DNA of 64,000 nucleotides from CBDBLK01 sp965243145 (GTDB taxonomy: Bacteria > Bdellovibrionota > Bacteriovoracia > Bacteriovoracales > Bacteriovoracaceae), in NCBI GenBank assembly GCA_965243145.1, contig CBDEUB010000002.1, positions 1 through 64,000 of the forward strand, read 5' to 3'. A program made the position numbers and the translations under genes. The notes below the pieces were generated by a model. That model ran no database searches, was not told where the DNA came from, and saw only the letters and a list, made by a program, of their open reading frames with translations. Positions 1-7,824 of the stretch are shown here, one piece after another (positions within the stretch are counted from its first letter, which is position 1; each line of letters begins with the position of its first letter).

Positions 1-846
1 GAAGTCTCAAAAAGCAGAAAGAGAAAGCGAAAAACCAGAAAAAAATCCCGACAAAGAAAAGGTTACCCGTCTGATTTAACCAAAGCACAATGGAAAAGAT
101 TGAGGAAACTAATCCCTCAGTCGGGGAGGTATGGCCGCCCTCGAAAATATGATTTGAAAGAAATTCTCAACGCAATTTTTTATATCGTAAAAACTGGATG
201 CCTTTGGCGTTATCTTCCCGAAGGATTCCCTCATTGGAAAACAGTTTATACCTATTTTAGAAACTGGCGTATTCGTGGACTCTGGGAAGAAATTAACAAT
301 CATTTGAGGCGAAAGATTAGGAAAAGCGTGGGCAAAAAATCGCAAGCATCGGCGGCCATTATCGACAGTCAAAGCGTAAAAACTACTTCTGTGGCCGGGA
401 AAGAGAGGGGATATGATGGAGGGAAAAGAATTAAAGGCCGAAAACGCCATATTCTGGTAGATACGCTCGGTTTGCTGATGACTGTTGTTGTCCACTCGGC
501 CAGTATTCAAGACAAGGAAGGTGGCCTGCTAGTTTTGGATAAAATGAAGGGGTTATTTTCTAGGTTAAAAGTTATATGGGCCGATGGAGGTTATAGAGGA
601 GCATTTGTCGAAATTGCAAAATATTGTTTTGGCAGAAAAATAGATATTGTTTTACGAAAAGATAAGGGTAAAGGTTTTAAAGTTATTCGGAAACGCTGGA
701 TTGTGGAAAGAACTTTTGGTTGGTTACTCAACTACAGGAGACTCAGCAAGGATTACGAGAGGTTGCCCGAGACAAGCAAGGCCATTCTTTATATTGCTAT
801 GACTCACCTCATGCTAAGGAGATTTGATAGGAAAATGGACTTTTAA
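1..846 (+). CDS. IS5-family transposase, 5' end probably outside the window
   Basis: DDE transposase of the IS5 family (IS427/ISL2-like). The family's N-terminal YPSDLT signature is at 64-81 and GRPRKYDL follows near 133. The three catalytic acids are visible in DSQSVKT (about 364), WADGGYRG (about 580) and VERTFGW (about 703). The frame is open to base 1 and has no ATG before the YPSDLT motif. A TTG at 100 would cut the conserved N-terminus, so the true start probably lies upstream. The stop at 844-846 is followed directly by the IS1111-type element, whose left inverted repeat starts at 857. It looks intact in sequence. No terminal inverted repeats of this IS were identified. Confidence 0.85.
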   Translation, partial: EVSKSRKRKRKTRKKSRQRKGYPSDLTKAQWKRLRKLIPQSGRYGRPRKYDLKEILNAIFYIVKTGCLWRYLPEGFPHWKTVYTYFRNWRIRGLWEEINNHLRRKIRKSVGKKSQASAAIIDSQSVKTTSVAGKERGYDGGKRIKGRKRHILVDTLGLLMTVVVHSASIQDKEGGLLVLDKMKGLFSRLKVIWADGGYRGAFVEIAKYCFGRKIDIVLRKDKGKGFKVIRKRWIVERTFGWLLNYRRLSKDYERLPETSKAILYIAMTHLMLRRFDRKMDF

Positions 847-948
847 GACAGAAATAATGGATGACCGCCCTTTTTAACCGGGGACTGGTTACCCCATGTA
901 AAAGTCTGAATAATGGACTTTTACAAACCCAAAAGGAGGGCCATCCAA

Positions 949-2055
949 ATGAAAAATGTACTTTATGTGGGATTAGATGTCGACGACAAGTCTTTTCACG
1001 GAGGGGGATTCTGTGAAGCAACAGGAGAAACTTTGGAATTTAAATGCAAGGCAACAAACGCCAAATTACTGGGAAAACTCAAAAAACTCGAAGGCCAAGG
1101 ATTTCAGTTGAAAACCTGCCATGAAGCAAGTTACATGGGCAATTCCCTTCACCGCTATTTAATCTCCAAGGGGATCGATAGCACGATCATTGCGCCTTCG
1201 ATGATTCCCGAGTTAGCGAGCGGACGGGTGAAAACCGATCGAGTCGATAGCAACAAACTTGCCAAGTATTTTGCAAAAGGACTTTTAACGCCCGTTTATA
1301 TTCCTGACAAAGTTGACGAACAGGCCAGAGACATTATCCGCTCCCGTAGATTTTTTGTTGAGCAACGAAAATCTCTAAAAAATCACATTGTATCGACTTT
1401 AAAGCGATACGGACTCAAATATAATGAAGGCGGGGAAAACAAGTCATATTGGACAATTTCGCATATGGCGTGGATTCGCAGGGAAATAAAAACTTTGGAC
1501 GACTCAGGCAGGATAAATCTGGAATTTCTTCTTGGGCAATGTGAAAGGATGAATGACTGTATTGAGGAATACGATAAAAAAATCGAAGAATTGTCGGAAC
1601 TGAAAAGGTATAAAAAGAAAAAAAATGCTCTTACTTGTTTTAGAGGTATAAGCACTTTTTCTGCAATGGCGTTGATAACGGAGATTGGAGATATTGAAAG
1701 ATTTTCCCACCCATCGAAACTTGTTTCGTACGCTGGCCTGGATGTCAGTGAATACAGTTCTGGTGGAAAGGAAAAGAAATTTGGAATAACAAAAATGGGG
1801 AATCGTTGGATAAGAACGACGATTGTTGAAAGCAGTCAATTCTCGGGGCGGATATGCCAGATAAGCAAAAGATTAAAAGAGGCCAGGAAAGGCCAATCGA
1901 AAGCAATAGTTGCCATTGCGGATAAATGCATGAAGAGACTACGAAAAAAATCTGTAAGACTTCAAAATATGAACAAACATAGCAATAAAGTGAAAGTTGC
2001 CTGTGCAAGAGAGCACCTGTGTTTTGTCTGGGAGGCACTCAACGCAGCGGCCTGA
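949..2055 (+). CDS. IS110/IS1111-family DEDD transposase
   Basis: Recombinase of the IS110 family, which inserts DNA under guidance of a bridge RNA. The N-terminal DEDD domain begins GLDVDDKSF, with its first catalytic Asp in the GLDV motif, and KTDRVDSNKLA carries further acids. The C-terminal Transposase_20 domain is seen in LITEIGDIERF, YAGLDVSEYSSGG and KMGNRWIRT, with the serine active site expected there. Start chosen at ATG 949 because AGGAGG lies at 934-939, and the upstream ATG at 913 falls within the 898-926 hairpin. The length of 368 residues is normal for the family. It appears intact. Confidence 0.9.
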   Translation: MKNVLYVGLDVDDKSFHGGGFCEATGETLEFKCKATNAKLLGKLKKLEGQGFQLKTCHEASYMGNSLHRYLISKGIDSTIIAPSMIPELASGRVKTDRVDSNKLAKYFAKGLLTPVYIPDKVDEQARDIIRSRRFFVEQRKSLKNHIVSTLKRYGLKYNEGGENKSYWTISHMAWIRREIKTLDDSGRINLEFLLGQCERMNDCIEEYDKKIEELSELKRYKKKKNALTCFRGISTFSAMALITEIGDIERFSHPSKLVSYAGLDVSEYSSGGKEKKFGITKMGNRWIRTTIVESSQFSGRICQISKRLKEARKGQSKAIVAIADKCMKRLRKKSVRLQNMNKHSNKVKVACAREHLCFVWEALNAAA

Positions 2056-2290
2056 AATAATATTAACTGATGACAGTTCCGGTTTAAAGGAGAAGATAAG
2101 GATTTTTTGAGAATTTAAGAACCATGATGTGGTGAAACCCTCGGTAAAGAAGCTTGGTTAAAGTTTCCGATCACAGATAGAGGATAACACCGCTCGAACC
2201 AAGCTTAATGCGTTAACCAGCACGCGAATATGAGGTTGGAAGTCAAAGGAACTCATAAATTTCTTAAAAAAAACGAATTTTCTTCTTGCC
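2056..2290 (+). ncRNA. Candidate bridge RNA region of the IS1111-type element
   Basis: There are 235 noncoding bases between the transposase stop and the right inverted repeat. IS1111-type elements are known to carry their structured bridge RNA on this side of the transposase. Local inverted segments are present, for example AAGCTTGGTT near 2150 and AACCAAGCTT near 2196. The exact ends, the loops and the guide sequences were not determined. The call rests on position within the element and on these inverted segments. Confidence 0.45.
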
Positions 2291-2308
2291 GGGCGGTCAT
2301 CCATATGA

Positions 2309-2551
2309 GCTTCTAAGACTCCAGGACGGGGTTACTGGTCTTTGGGAGTCGATAAGGTTCAGATACAGGCACCCTATATCAGCGAAAAGGAGGTTATTGC
2401 CGAGGCCGATATGGCCAAATTTGAATTTGAAAATGGCACAAACGAGAGGATTTTTTATCCCCTTTTGATGGAGAAAAAGAAACCGCAAACAAAAGCAAAA
2501 ATGCGATTCAAACAACTTAACAAGGAGGACAATGCCCAAAACAAAAAATAA
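2309..2551 (+). pseudogene. 3' remnant of an FtsK/SpoIIIE-like translocase gene
   Basis: The frame reads PGRGYWSLGVDKVQIQAPYIS from about 2321. This matches PGRGLWSLGTELKTFQAPFIT near the end of the intact FtsK-like protein of element B (gene ending at 24799). Homology begins only a few bases after the right inverted repeat of the IS1111-type element at 2304, so everything upstream is lost. The stop overlaps the next gene by 20 bases, as the intact copy overlaps its neighbour by 13. This identifies the left element as a decayed relative of element B. Confidence 0.75.
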
Positions 2552-3290
2552 AGAGAGTTTTGGTTTTACAGGAAAAGATTTGGAAATTATCAGACATTTG
2601 GCCGATTTTTCGGTTTCCCATATCGATCAAATTAACCGCGATGTGTTTAAAAATGGCGACATTTCGTTTGTTTATCGCAAAATGCGCGGACTGATTGGGA
2701 AAAATATGATTGAAAAAAGGTACTTTGAGAGAAACGGAAAATGCAAATTTGCTTATGTTTTGAGTCCCAAGGGGTTTCGGGAACAGGCCTTAAAAGAGCG
2801 CGGGATCGTTCAAACTAACAAGTTTCGGCCACAGTCTTTGATCCACGATATGGAATTAGTTGACATTGCTTTTTACTTTAAACAGCTTTCGGCGGTGGCC
2901 AAATACTACCCCGAAAATGTCCTAATGGCCAATCCCCAAGTGCTCCACAACAGCGATTTAGAGGATGTTATCAGCAAAAGGCCAGATGCTTTGGTGGAAC
3001 TCAAAAGGGAAGACGAGAGTTGTTTTTTTGCCGTTGAATACGAATTGAGTCAAAAGAGTTGCGCCAAGCGGAAGTCCAAGATTGATCGCTACTATGGCCT
3101 AACCAAATTGATGGGATGCCTTTGCATTTGTCGGGATGAGGCGATCAGGGATCAACTTTTGGCCATAGACCGCAACAGAAATGCCAGGTTTGATTCCAGG
3201 ATTTTTTACACTCTTTTGGAGGATGTGAAGAAATCCAATCGCCAAATGGAATTTTGGGGAAGGAACGGGGAAGAATTAATCATCGAATAG
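2532..3290 (+). CDS. Replication-relaxation family protein (candidate relaxosome protein), copy A
   Basis: A 252-residue protein related to the genes at 24787-25533 and 46213-46971. The N-terminal half is a winged-helix-like DNA-binding region (LEIIRHLADFSVSHIDQI, then a basic stretch). The C-terminal half has FRPQSLIHDMELVDIAF and RPDALVEL...FFAVEYELS, a layout with conserved acids like a restriction-type fold. Proteins of the replication-relaxation (MobC-like) family act on plasmid or ICE origin DNA. That role is inferred here, and no classical HUH relaxase is seen in any of the three elements. Start ATG 2532 is preceded by AAGGAGG. The neighbouring lipoprotein genes follow in the same order as in element B. 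Confidence 0.7.
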   Translation: MPKTKNKESFGFTGKDLEIIRHLADFSVSHIDQINRDVFKNGDISFVYRKMRGLIGKNMIEKRYFERNGKCKFAYVLSPKGFREQALKERGIVQTNKFRPQSLIHDMELVDIAFYFKQLSAVAKYYPENVLMANPQVLHNSDLEDVISKRPDALVELKREDESCFFAVEYELSQKSCAKRKSKIDRYYGLTKLMGCLCICRDEAIRDQLLAIDRNRNARFDSRIFYTLLEDVKKSNRQMEFWGRNGEELIIE

Positions 3291-3315
3291 AGGCGTGGAG
3301 AAGTGTCCAAAGACG

Positions 3316-3338
3316 CGTCCAATCGGCGTCCAAACGGC
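3316..3338 (+). repeat. Short tandem repeat CGTCCAANCGGC, possible oriT-proximal site
   Basis: Two copies of CGTCCAA(T/A)CGGC lie back to back at 3316-3327 and 3327-3338, just after the relaxation gene, in an otherwise noncoding 190-base stretch. A short TCGGC/GCCGA inverted repeat overlaps them. Position resembles the hairpins after the homologous genes in elements B and C. Any role in transfer is inference. Confidence 0.3.
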
Positions 3339-3480
3339 ATCCGGCCGACTGACGGTTTAAAAAAAGTACAAAACGGCACAAAGTCTTGGAATCACTCAAA
3401 AAAGGGCATTGATCCCCTTCGCTCGTTTGCAAGGGACTATATGCCCAAAACCGCATTTTTCACGAAAGGAGGTGTACCGC

Positions 3481-3849
3481 ATGAAAATCATCGTGAAATG
3501 GATTCAATTTTTTGCTTTATCGAGCGCGCTTCTGCTGGGCGGTTGTGCCAGCACGAAAGGAAGCGTGTTGCTGGGAGGCCTGACGGGAGCAACCGTCGGA
3601 GCGGGAACCGGAGCGGCCCTCGCTCCCCGCAAGAAAGGGAAAGTCGCTTTGAAGGGGGCCTTGATCGGAGGGGCGTTGGGACTCGCTGCCAGCTACTTCG
3701 CCCACCAGGCCTTGGAGAAAAGGGATCGGCGAGTGAGGCGCGAACTTCTCTTCAACCTGGAAAACTTTGGCGTGGATGGATTGTCTGGCCAAAACTCACC
3801 GCCTTCATCCAGTTGCTCACTCTTGAGGGAAAACAATGCTGGCCTTTAA
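3481..3849 (+). CDS. Glycine-zipper lipoprotein, copy A (C-terminus shortened)
   Basis: A 122-residue predicted lipoprotein: signal peptide MKIIVKWIQFFALSSALLL, lipobox LLGGC with the modified Cys near residue 22, then a glycine-rich zipper (GGLTGATVGAGTGAALAP, GALIGGALGLAASYF) that should insert in or pack against a membrane. The paralogue at 25709-26218 shares this layout. It continues about 55 residues further with a WVETRIEG...HKVWIIKENPKW tail that is absent here, so copy A is probably truncated by an indel. Start ATG 3481 follows AAAGGAGGTG. It probably works with the secretion channel envelope parts (inference). Confidence 0.65.
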   Translation: MKIIVKWIQFFALSSALLLGGCASTKGSVLLGGLTGATVGAGTGAALAPRKKGKVALKGALIGGALGLAASYFAHQALEKRDRRVRRELLFNLENFGVDGLSGQNSPPSSSCSLLRENNAGL

Positions 3850-4669
3850 GATAGTTGCCTTGAGTCTGATTCTGTGGGGCTGCGAGGATTTAGAAGAACC
3901 TGCGCAGGGGCCAAAAGCGGCGGCCAATCCTGCCGTGGAGTCCCCTCAGACTGAAGTCCACGAAGTCCTCACGGAAGAATTGATCACTGCTCAAATCTTC
4001 GTGGCCAAGGTCAAGGCCGGGGATAAACTTACATTCAGGATCAAGGGATGGCGGGAGAAGTCCCAATTTGCTGTCACCAACAAAGTGGCCACGGCAACTT
4101 GGAGTCAACGGGAGTGCTCCAAGGAGTATTGGGAGAGTCTGCCCAATCCTGGATGGATTCCCAAGAATCATTGGGGGAAACCCTCGATGTTTCAACCCAC
4201 CTATCACAATTTTGATCAGTGTTCCTGGGTGGAAAAGTCTGCTCCCTGCCGGTTGCGCTATCGGGAAAAGAGGCCATCACTAAAAGAAACTCTCTATCCC
4301 GAGGGTGACTTTTTGGCCTACCCTTTGCAGGTCGTGCTGGGGGAAAAATTCCATCCCCTCGTGGTCACTTCTATGGGGCGGGAATTTTTTGAGGGAGTGT
4401 TGGAAGTCACGGAGGAGATGCTTAAAGGGATAAAAGAAGGGCCAGAGGATGCCTCAGAAGAGGCCTTGGGCGATCTTTTTTTGGATGTGGCCAATCCTGC
4501 CTCCAGTACCATCGATGTGGGTTTTTTGTGGTTTGAAAGTTGCCCCGGACAGCACGCCTTGAACTTTGCAGTGGATTCCAGCTTGCAGACTTGGAGCGAT
4601 CAGAATGTCACCCGTCACCAATTTTTAGTTTCCGTTACCTTAGAAACGACAACCAAAGGAGCACGATGA
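3836..4669 (+). CDS. Predicted lipoprotein of the transfer block, copy A
   Basis: A 277-residue protein with a short signal peptide and lipobox LILWGC (Cys at 16). An acidic, proline-rich linker is followed by a mostly beta-type domain with several Cys (SQRECSKEYW, FDQCSWVEKSAPCRL, FESCPGQH). It is the positional and partial sequence counterpart of the lipoprotein at 26222-26968: both share an AGDKLTFRIKG / PGDRLIITLEG strand, a VTEEM motif and a Cys near the end. The start overlaps the preceding gene by 14 bases and the stop overlaps the next start (ATGA). Function unknown. It is probably envelope-exposed and translated together with its neighbours. Confidence 0.6.
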   Translation: MLAFKIVALSLILWGCEDLEEPAQGPKAAANPAVESPQTEVHEVLTEELITAQIFVAKVKAGDKLTFRIKGWREKSQFAVTNKVATATWSQRECSKEYWESLPNPGWIPKNHWGKPSMFQPTYHNFDQCSWVEKSAPCRLRYREKRPSLKETLYPEGDFLAYPLQVVLGEKFHPLVVTSMGREFFEGVLEVTEEMLKGIKEGPEDASEEALGDLFLDVANPASSTIDVGFLWFESCPGQHALNFAVDSSLQTWSDQNVTRHQFLVSVTLETTTKGAR

Positions 4670-4995
4670 AGAGCAAAAAATCAAACTCCAGGATTACCCT
4701 GGACAAGGCCGCCGATCAGGCCATTCGAGTCATGCTTTCAGAGCTTCAAATGAACCATGAGTTTGTCAAAATCAACCCTGGCAAACTCACTTCCTGGATT
4801 GTGAAATGGTTTCACCAGACCGCTTTTGAGAGGGAAATGGCAAAACTTGCTAGAGCGCATTTCAATCGAAGGGACTACCTCCAAAAGGCACTGAGAGGTG
4901 TTCAGAGCGAGGAACAAGTGGCGCAAATTCTCAAGAAGGCATTGGGTACGGTCAAGGCCAAATCGAGGCCCAAGGTAACTAAAAATAATATCTAA
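4666..4995 (+). CDS. Small helical DNA-binding-like protein, copy A
   Basis: A 109-residue basic protein. RITLDKAADQAIRVMLSEL at the start resembles plasmid relaxosome or anti-CRISPR-like ribbon-helix modules. LTSWIVKWFHQ then matches ASWIVKHFHR in the homologue at 26965-27288. The start ATG overlaps the previous stop (ATGA) and follows AAAGGA. The conserved position between lipoprotein and recombinase modules suggests a relaxosome or partition accessory. No database family was recognised with confidence. Confidence 0.5.
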   Translation: MKSKKSNSRITLDKAADQAIRVMLSELQMNHEFVKINPGKLTSWIVKWFHQTAFEREMAKLARAHFNRRDYLQKALRGVQSEEQVAQILKKALGTVKAKSRPKVTKNNI

Positions 4996-5050
4996 TCAAA
5001 CTTTGAGAAAAAAGTGTGCCAAAACTAAGCAACCAAAAAAGAAGTCTAAG

Positions 5051-5170
5051 ATGAAAACTATGAAAAAGGAGGCCATTCGTCAGCTTGAGGTTAAGTTAAA
5101 CCCTGTGCCATTGCTAGAATCCAAGAACAAGGCAAGGTTAGAAAGGCTCTACAGGCTTATTTTTCTCTAA
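5051..5170 (+). CDS. Small ORF, 39 residues
   Basis: ATG at 5051 opens a 39-codon frame ending at TAA 5168-5170, eleven bases before a clear rho-independent terminator. The peptide is basic and helical (KKEAIRQLEVKL, KNKARLERLYRL). A stronger GGAGG lies inside the frame after a second ATG at 5060. Its placement at the end of the operon, immediately before the terminator, favours a real small gene, but no homologue is known to me. Confidence 0.35.
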   Translation: MKTMKKEAIRQLEVKLNPVPLLESKNKARLERLYRLIFL

Positions 5171-5180
5171 AATTTATCCA

Positions 5181-5210
5181 AAACAGGCCCTTTTTGGGCC
5201 TGTTTTTTTT
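5181..5210 (+). terminator. Rho-independent terminator
   Basis: The stem AACAGGCCC / GGGCCTGTT with a five-T loop is followed by a run of T. It closes the operon 2532-5170 and separates it from the regulator-recombinase pair. Confidence 0.85.
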
Positions 5211-5219
5211 AAAAAAACT

Positions 5220-5237
5220 TGCCAATGATTCTTGGCA
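5220..5237 (+). promoter_or_regulatory. Inverted repeat TGCCAA-N6-TTGGCA, likely operator
   Basis: The perfect 6-bp arms lie immediately before a -10-like CATAAT and 7 bases before the HTH gene start at 5244. This is a typical place for autoregulation by the small HTH protein encoded next. Confidence 0.5.
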
Positions 5238-5243
5238 TAATAT

Positions 5244-5528
5244 ATGATGCTTATTATGGGTAATCTAAAGCTGGTCATGGCACAACGCCTTAAAGAGCAT
5301 TTGCGAAAAACTATTTTGCAAAAAATGAGTAAAGTTAGACTCACTCAAGGCGAAGTGGGAAACATGATTGGAATGGATAGAAGAAATGTCAACAAAACCC
5401 TTAGGGGAACAGAAAAGAAAGTTTCTCTCGATCAATTTGTCCGCATTGCCGAAGGTATGGGACTTAAAATTGATTTGCTTGTTAGAGAGACAAAAAATTT
5501 CCGTAAACACAAAGGAACAAAACCATGA
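5244..5528 (+). CDS. Small XRE-type helix-turn-helix regulator
   Basis: A 94-residue protein with an HTH core (LTQGEVGNMIGMDRRNVNKTL) followed by SLDQFVRIAEGMGLKIDLLV, which places it with short XRE-like repressors. It overlaps the recombinase start (ATGA at 5525-5528), so the two are probably co-translated. It is likely a regulator of recombinase A. Several in-frame ATGs (5244, 5247, 5256, 5277) make the start uncertain and none has a strong ribosome binding site. Related in layout to the twin HTH proteins at 35100 and 35448. Confidence 0.65.
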   Translation: MMLIMGNLKLVMAQRLKEHLRKTILQKMSKVRLTQGEVGNMIGMDRRNVNKTLRGTEKKVSLDQFVRIAEGMGLKIDLLVRETKNFRKHKGTKP

Positions 5529-7768
5529 GAAAAATTGCCATTTACTGCCGTGTCAGCACAGAAGAGCAGGCCCAAAATAAAGAAGGGTCTATTACTTCCC
5601 AAATTCACCGCTTGAAACTCAAGGTTGAAGAAAAGAACAGAAACGCGAGAAAAAATTGGGGTAAGGTTGCCAAAATTTACAAGGATGAGGCCTGTTCGGG
5701 AAAAAATACCAACCGGCCCGAGTTTCAACAAATGTTAATGGATGTTAGGGCCAAGAAAATTAACACGATCATGGTAACGGAACTTTCTCGATTGAGTCGT
5801 TCGGTTACGGACTTTTTGAATTTTATCAAGGAATTGGAGGACTGCGGTTGTGACTTTATTTGTCCTCAATATGATTTCGATACGACAAGTCCGGCAGGGA
5901 AAGTTTTTATGACTATTATTATGGCATTGGCGCAGTTTGAGAGGGAATTAACCGCAGAGAGGATCAAGAATAACTTTTATGCGCGGGCGTTGAGAGGACT
6001 TTTAAACGGAGGTACTCCCTTTCTTGGATACGACAAACACCCTAAGCAAGCAGGTATATTAGTGGCCAATGCCAAAGAGGCCGAATTAGTTAAAGAAATT
6101 TTCGATCAATATCTTCAAGCAAAAGGATTGGCCGAAGTGGCCAACGGTTTGAACGAGCGGGGAATTAAAAACAAAAGTTGGACGAGCAAGACAGGGGAAA
6201 TTTGCGGGAACAAACCTTTTAATTCAAGTTCTATTTTTAGGACTCTCACCAATTATGTCTATATAGGGAAGCGTGAAGTGAATAAGATGGCCAAAAATTT
6301 GGATCAGGATTCTTTAAAACCAGAGGAAAGATATTGTGTTGTGGATGCTGGGTGGGATGGAATTATTCCCATAAATTTGTTTGAGGCGGTTCAAGAGAAA
6401 TTGAAGAAAAATAAGAAATTTCATTATAATGCGACTTACGATTTTATTCTCTCAGGACTTTTAACCTGTGATGAATGTGGCGGCCCCTTGTGTGGCCAAT
6501 CGGGCAGAGGAAGGAACAAAAAACACTTTTATTATGGGCACTCCCATAAAACTGCTTGCAAGATACAGCGTTATGATGCCCCTGAATTAGAAAAAGTGAT
6601 TAAAAAGAAACTTTTTTCTCTCATTCAGAGCGACCTTTTGGCCAAACAATTTTGTGAGATTGTCAAAGAGCAAGTGAGCAATCGGCCCGAACTCAAAAAA
6701 GAGTTGATCCGAGAGAAGAGCAAACATATTGAAGAAATTTCTCTCAAAATTGAAAGGTTGACGGATATTATGGCCAATAATCCTGATGCCAGTGGGATAA
6801 CCTCTTTGCTTTCAAAAATAGCAGTGTATGAAGGCCAATTGAAACAATACGAGCAAGAACGGGAAAAATTAAAGGAAGATGTTTTGATCGTCGAATCCTC
6901 AAGAAATATAAGTGGCCCAGAGTTGATTTTGGCCAATGTAGACAAGCTGCGCAAGGATAATTTCCGCAAGGCCAAATTGGCCAAAAAAAGGGCAATTTTG
7001 AAAGAAATTATCAAAAGCATCCATGTTCACCCAGAAAATGTCATTAAAGTGGATTTTTGGGCATCCCCATTCCAAAGTGATTCCGAACGAAAAGAATCTC
7101 TCGAAGAGTCGGGAGTTGTGCTCCCTTTTCAGAAAATGGGTAGGCCCTTGGAAGCATCCTTTCGTCGGTATGCTTCCAAGGGGGACGGTTTTGCCTCGGC
7201 GCACAAGGTCGCTGGATTGGGCATTTATGTTCAGGCCAAAGAGGCCATTGCAGTTGGGGAGTTAGGGGACGAGGGTTTGTCTGTCATTGCAAATGGTCGT
7301 TCTTCCTTAGAAAAACTCCAATTCGCGTTTCCCGATGCCCAAGTCTTTGATTTTCTTGGGTTTTCCCCCTATATATTCAACATTAAGAGAAATGTTCTCC
7401 ATCAAAAATACCTCGTCGAAGGCCTATCGGCTACCCATATTGCCGAGGAATTGGGGGTTTCTAAAACTATTGTTAGAGATCGTCTGCGAAAATATGGCCT
7501 CAATAAAAATACCCCCAACGGCAAACACCGGCACAATCTGGGTCTTGGGGAGAGAATAGAAAAGGGCAAAGTTCGGCCTCACAAGGGAGAGTTAAGAGTG
7601 GTGGCAACTATCGTCAAAATGCACCGAGAGGAAGGCCTTTCCGCTAGGGCCATTGCTCGGATTCTTAACGCCATGAAAACGCCGACAAAGCGGCAAGGCA
7701 AAAAATGGGATCACTCTGTAGTTATTGACATTCTCAAGAGGGAGAGGGTTTACAAGTTGCAGAAATAG
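5525..7768 (+). CDS. Large serine recombinase A, read through the att core into element B
   Basis: A 747-residue serine recombinase. The catalytic domain starts IYCRVSTEEQ with nucleophile Ser11, and ELSRLSRSVTDF and AQFERELTAERIKNN follow. The Recombinase domain spans about 160-290. A zinc ribbon with CDECGGPLCG lies near 317 and a coiled coil at about 380-460. Residues 1-589 come from element A. The frame then crosses the core CAAATGGTCG (7290-7299) and continues in phase for 158 residues of element B's left end. Those carry an HTH (YLVEGLSATHIAEELGVSK), a basic KNTPNGKHRHNLGLG segment, and ARAIARILNAMKTPTKRQGKKW, typical of recombinase C-terminal repeats. The protein seen here is thus a chimera created by tandem integration. 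Confidence 0.85.
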   Translation: MRKIAIYCRVSTEEQAQNKEGSITSQIHRLKLKVEEKNRNARKNWGKVAKIYKDEACSGKNTNRPEFQQMLMDVRAKKINTIMVTELSRLSRSVTDFLNFIKELEDCGCDFICPQYDFDTTSPAGKVFMTIIMALAQFERELTAERIKNNFYARALRGLLNGGTPFLGYDKHPKQAGILVANAKEAELVKEIFDQYLQAKGLAEVANGLNERGIKNKSWTSKTGEICGNKPFNSSSIFRTLTNYVYIGKREVNKMAKNLDQDSLKPEERYCVVDAGWDGIIPINLFEAVQEKLKKNKKFHYNATYDFILSGLLTCDECGGPLCGQSGRGRNKKHFYYGHSHKTACKIQRYDAPELEKVIKKKLFSLIQSDLLAKQFCEIVKEQVSNRPELKKELIREKSKHIEEISLKIERLTDIMANNPDASGITSLLSKIAVYEGQLKQYEQEREKLKEDVLIVESSRNISGPELILANVDKLRKDNFRKAKLAKKRAILKEIIKSIHVHPENVIKVDFWASPFQSDSERKESLEESGVVLPFQKMGRPLEASFRRYASKGDGFASAHKVAGLGIYVQAKEAIAVGELGDEGLSVIANGRSSLEKLQFAFPDAQVFDFLGFSPYIFNIKRNVLHQKYLVEGLSATHIAEELGVSKTIVRDRLRKYGLNKNTPNGKHRHNLGLGERIEKGKVRPHKGELRVVATIVKMHREEGLSARAIARILNAMKTPTKRQGKKWDHSVVIDILKRERVYKLQK
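7290..7299 (+). other. att core between elements A and B
   Basis: CAAATGGTCG, identical to 29455-29464 and 9/10 identical to CAGATGGTCG at the tRNA junction (50314-50323). The core lies within the reading frame of recombinase A. Upstream bases GGGGAGTTAGGGGACGAG resemble GGGGGGCTGGAGGACGAG before the 29455 core, consistent with related recombinase-arm sequences. Confidence 0.65.
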
Positions 7769-7824
7769 CTTTAAGTAATTCAAGACTTGGGTTTATTTTG
7801 ATAATTAACAAAAGGAAGCACTTT

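Larger units (their letters stand above)
857..2304 (+). mobile_element. IS110-family element, IS1111-like (subterminal inverted repeats)
   Basis: A perfect 14-bp inverted repeat, ATGGATGACCGCCC at 857-870 and its reverse complement at 2291-2304, flanks a DEDD transposase gene and a 235-base noncoding tail. Subterminal inverted repeats are typical of the IS1111 subgroup of IS110, so the true ends may lie a few bases outside these arms. A hairpin of 9-bp arms (GTAAAAGTC / GACTTTTAC, 898-926) precedes the transposase. The right edge abuts a truncated ftsK-like gene and the left edge abuts the IS5 transposase. The two flanks are therefore not two halves of one gene, and a simple single insertion does not explain the junction. 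Confidence 0.8.
2309..7299 (+). mobile_element. Element A: right-hand remnant of an integrative element
   Basis: The gene order ftsK', replication-relaxation protein, glycine-zipper lipoprotein, second lipoprotein, small DNA-binding protein, serine recombinase matches the right end of element B (23348-29464) gene for gene. It ends at the att core CAAATGGTCG (7290-7299). The left part, where a secretion operon would lie, is outside the window or lost behind two insertion sequences. The recombinase is only distantly related to those of elements B and C. Confidence 0.7.

Noticed and set aside
2286..2539. 60-80-codon frames near the IS1111 right end
   Set aside because: They overlap the ftsK remnant, which is identified by homology in its own frame.
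3303..3854. 183-codon frame over the glycine-zipper lipoprotein gene
   Set aside because: It lies in another frame over a well-supported lipoprotein (signal peptide, lipobox, ribosome binding site, homologue in element B) and its product is low-complexity Arg/Gly-rich.
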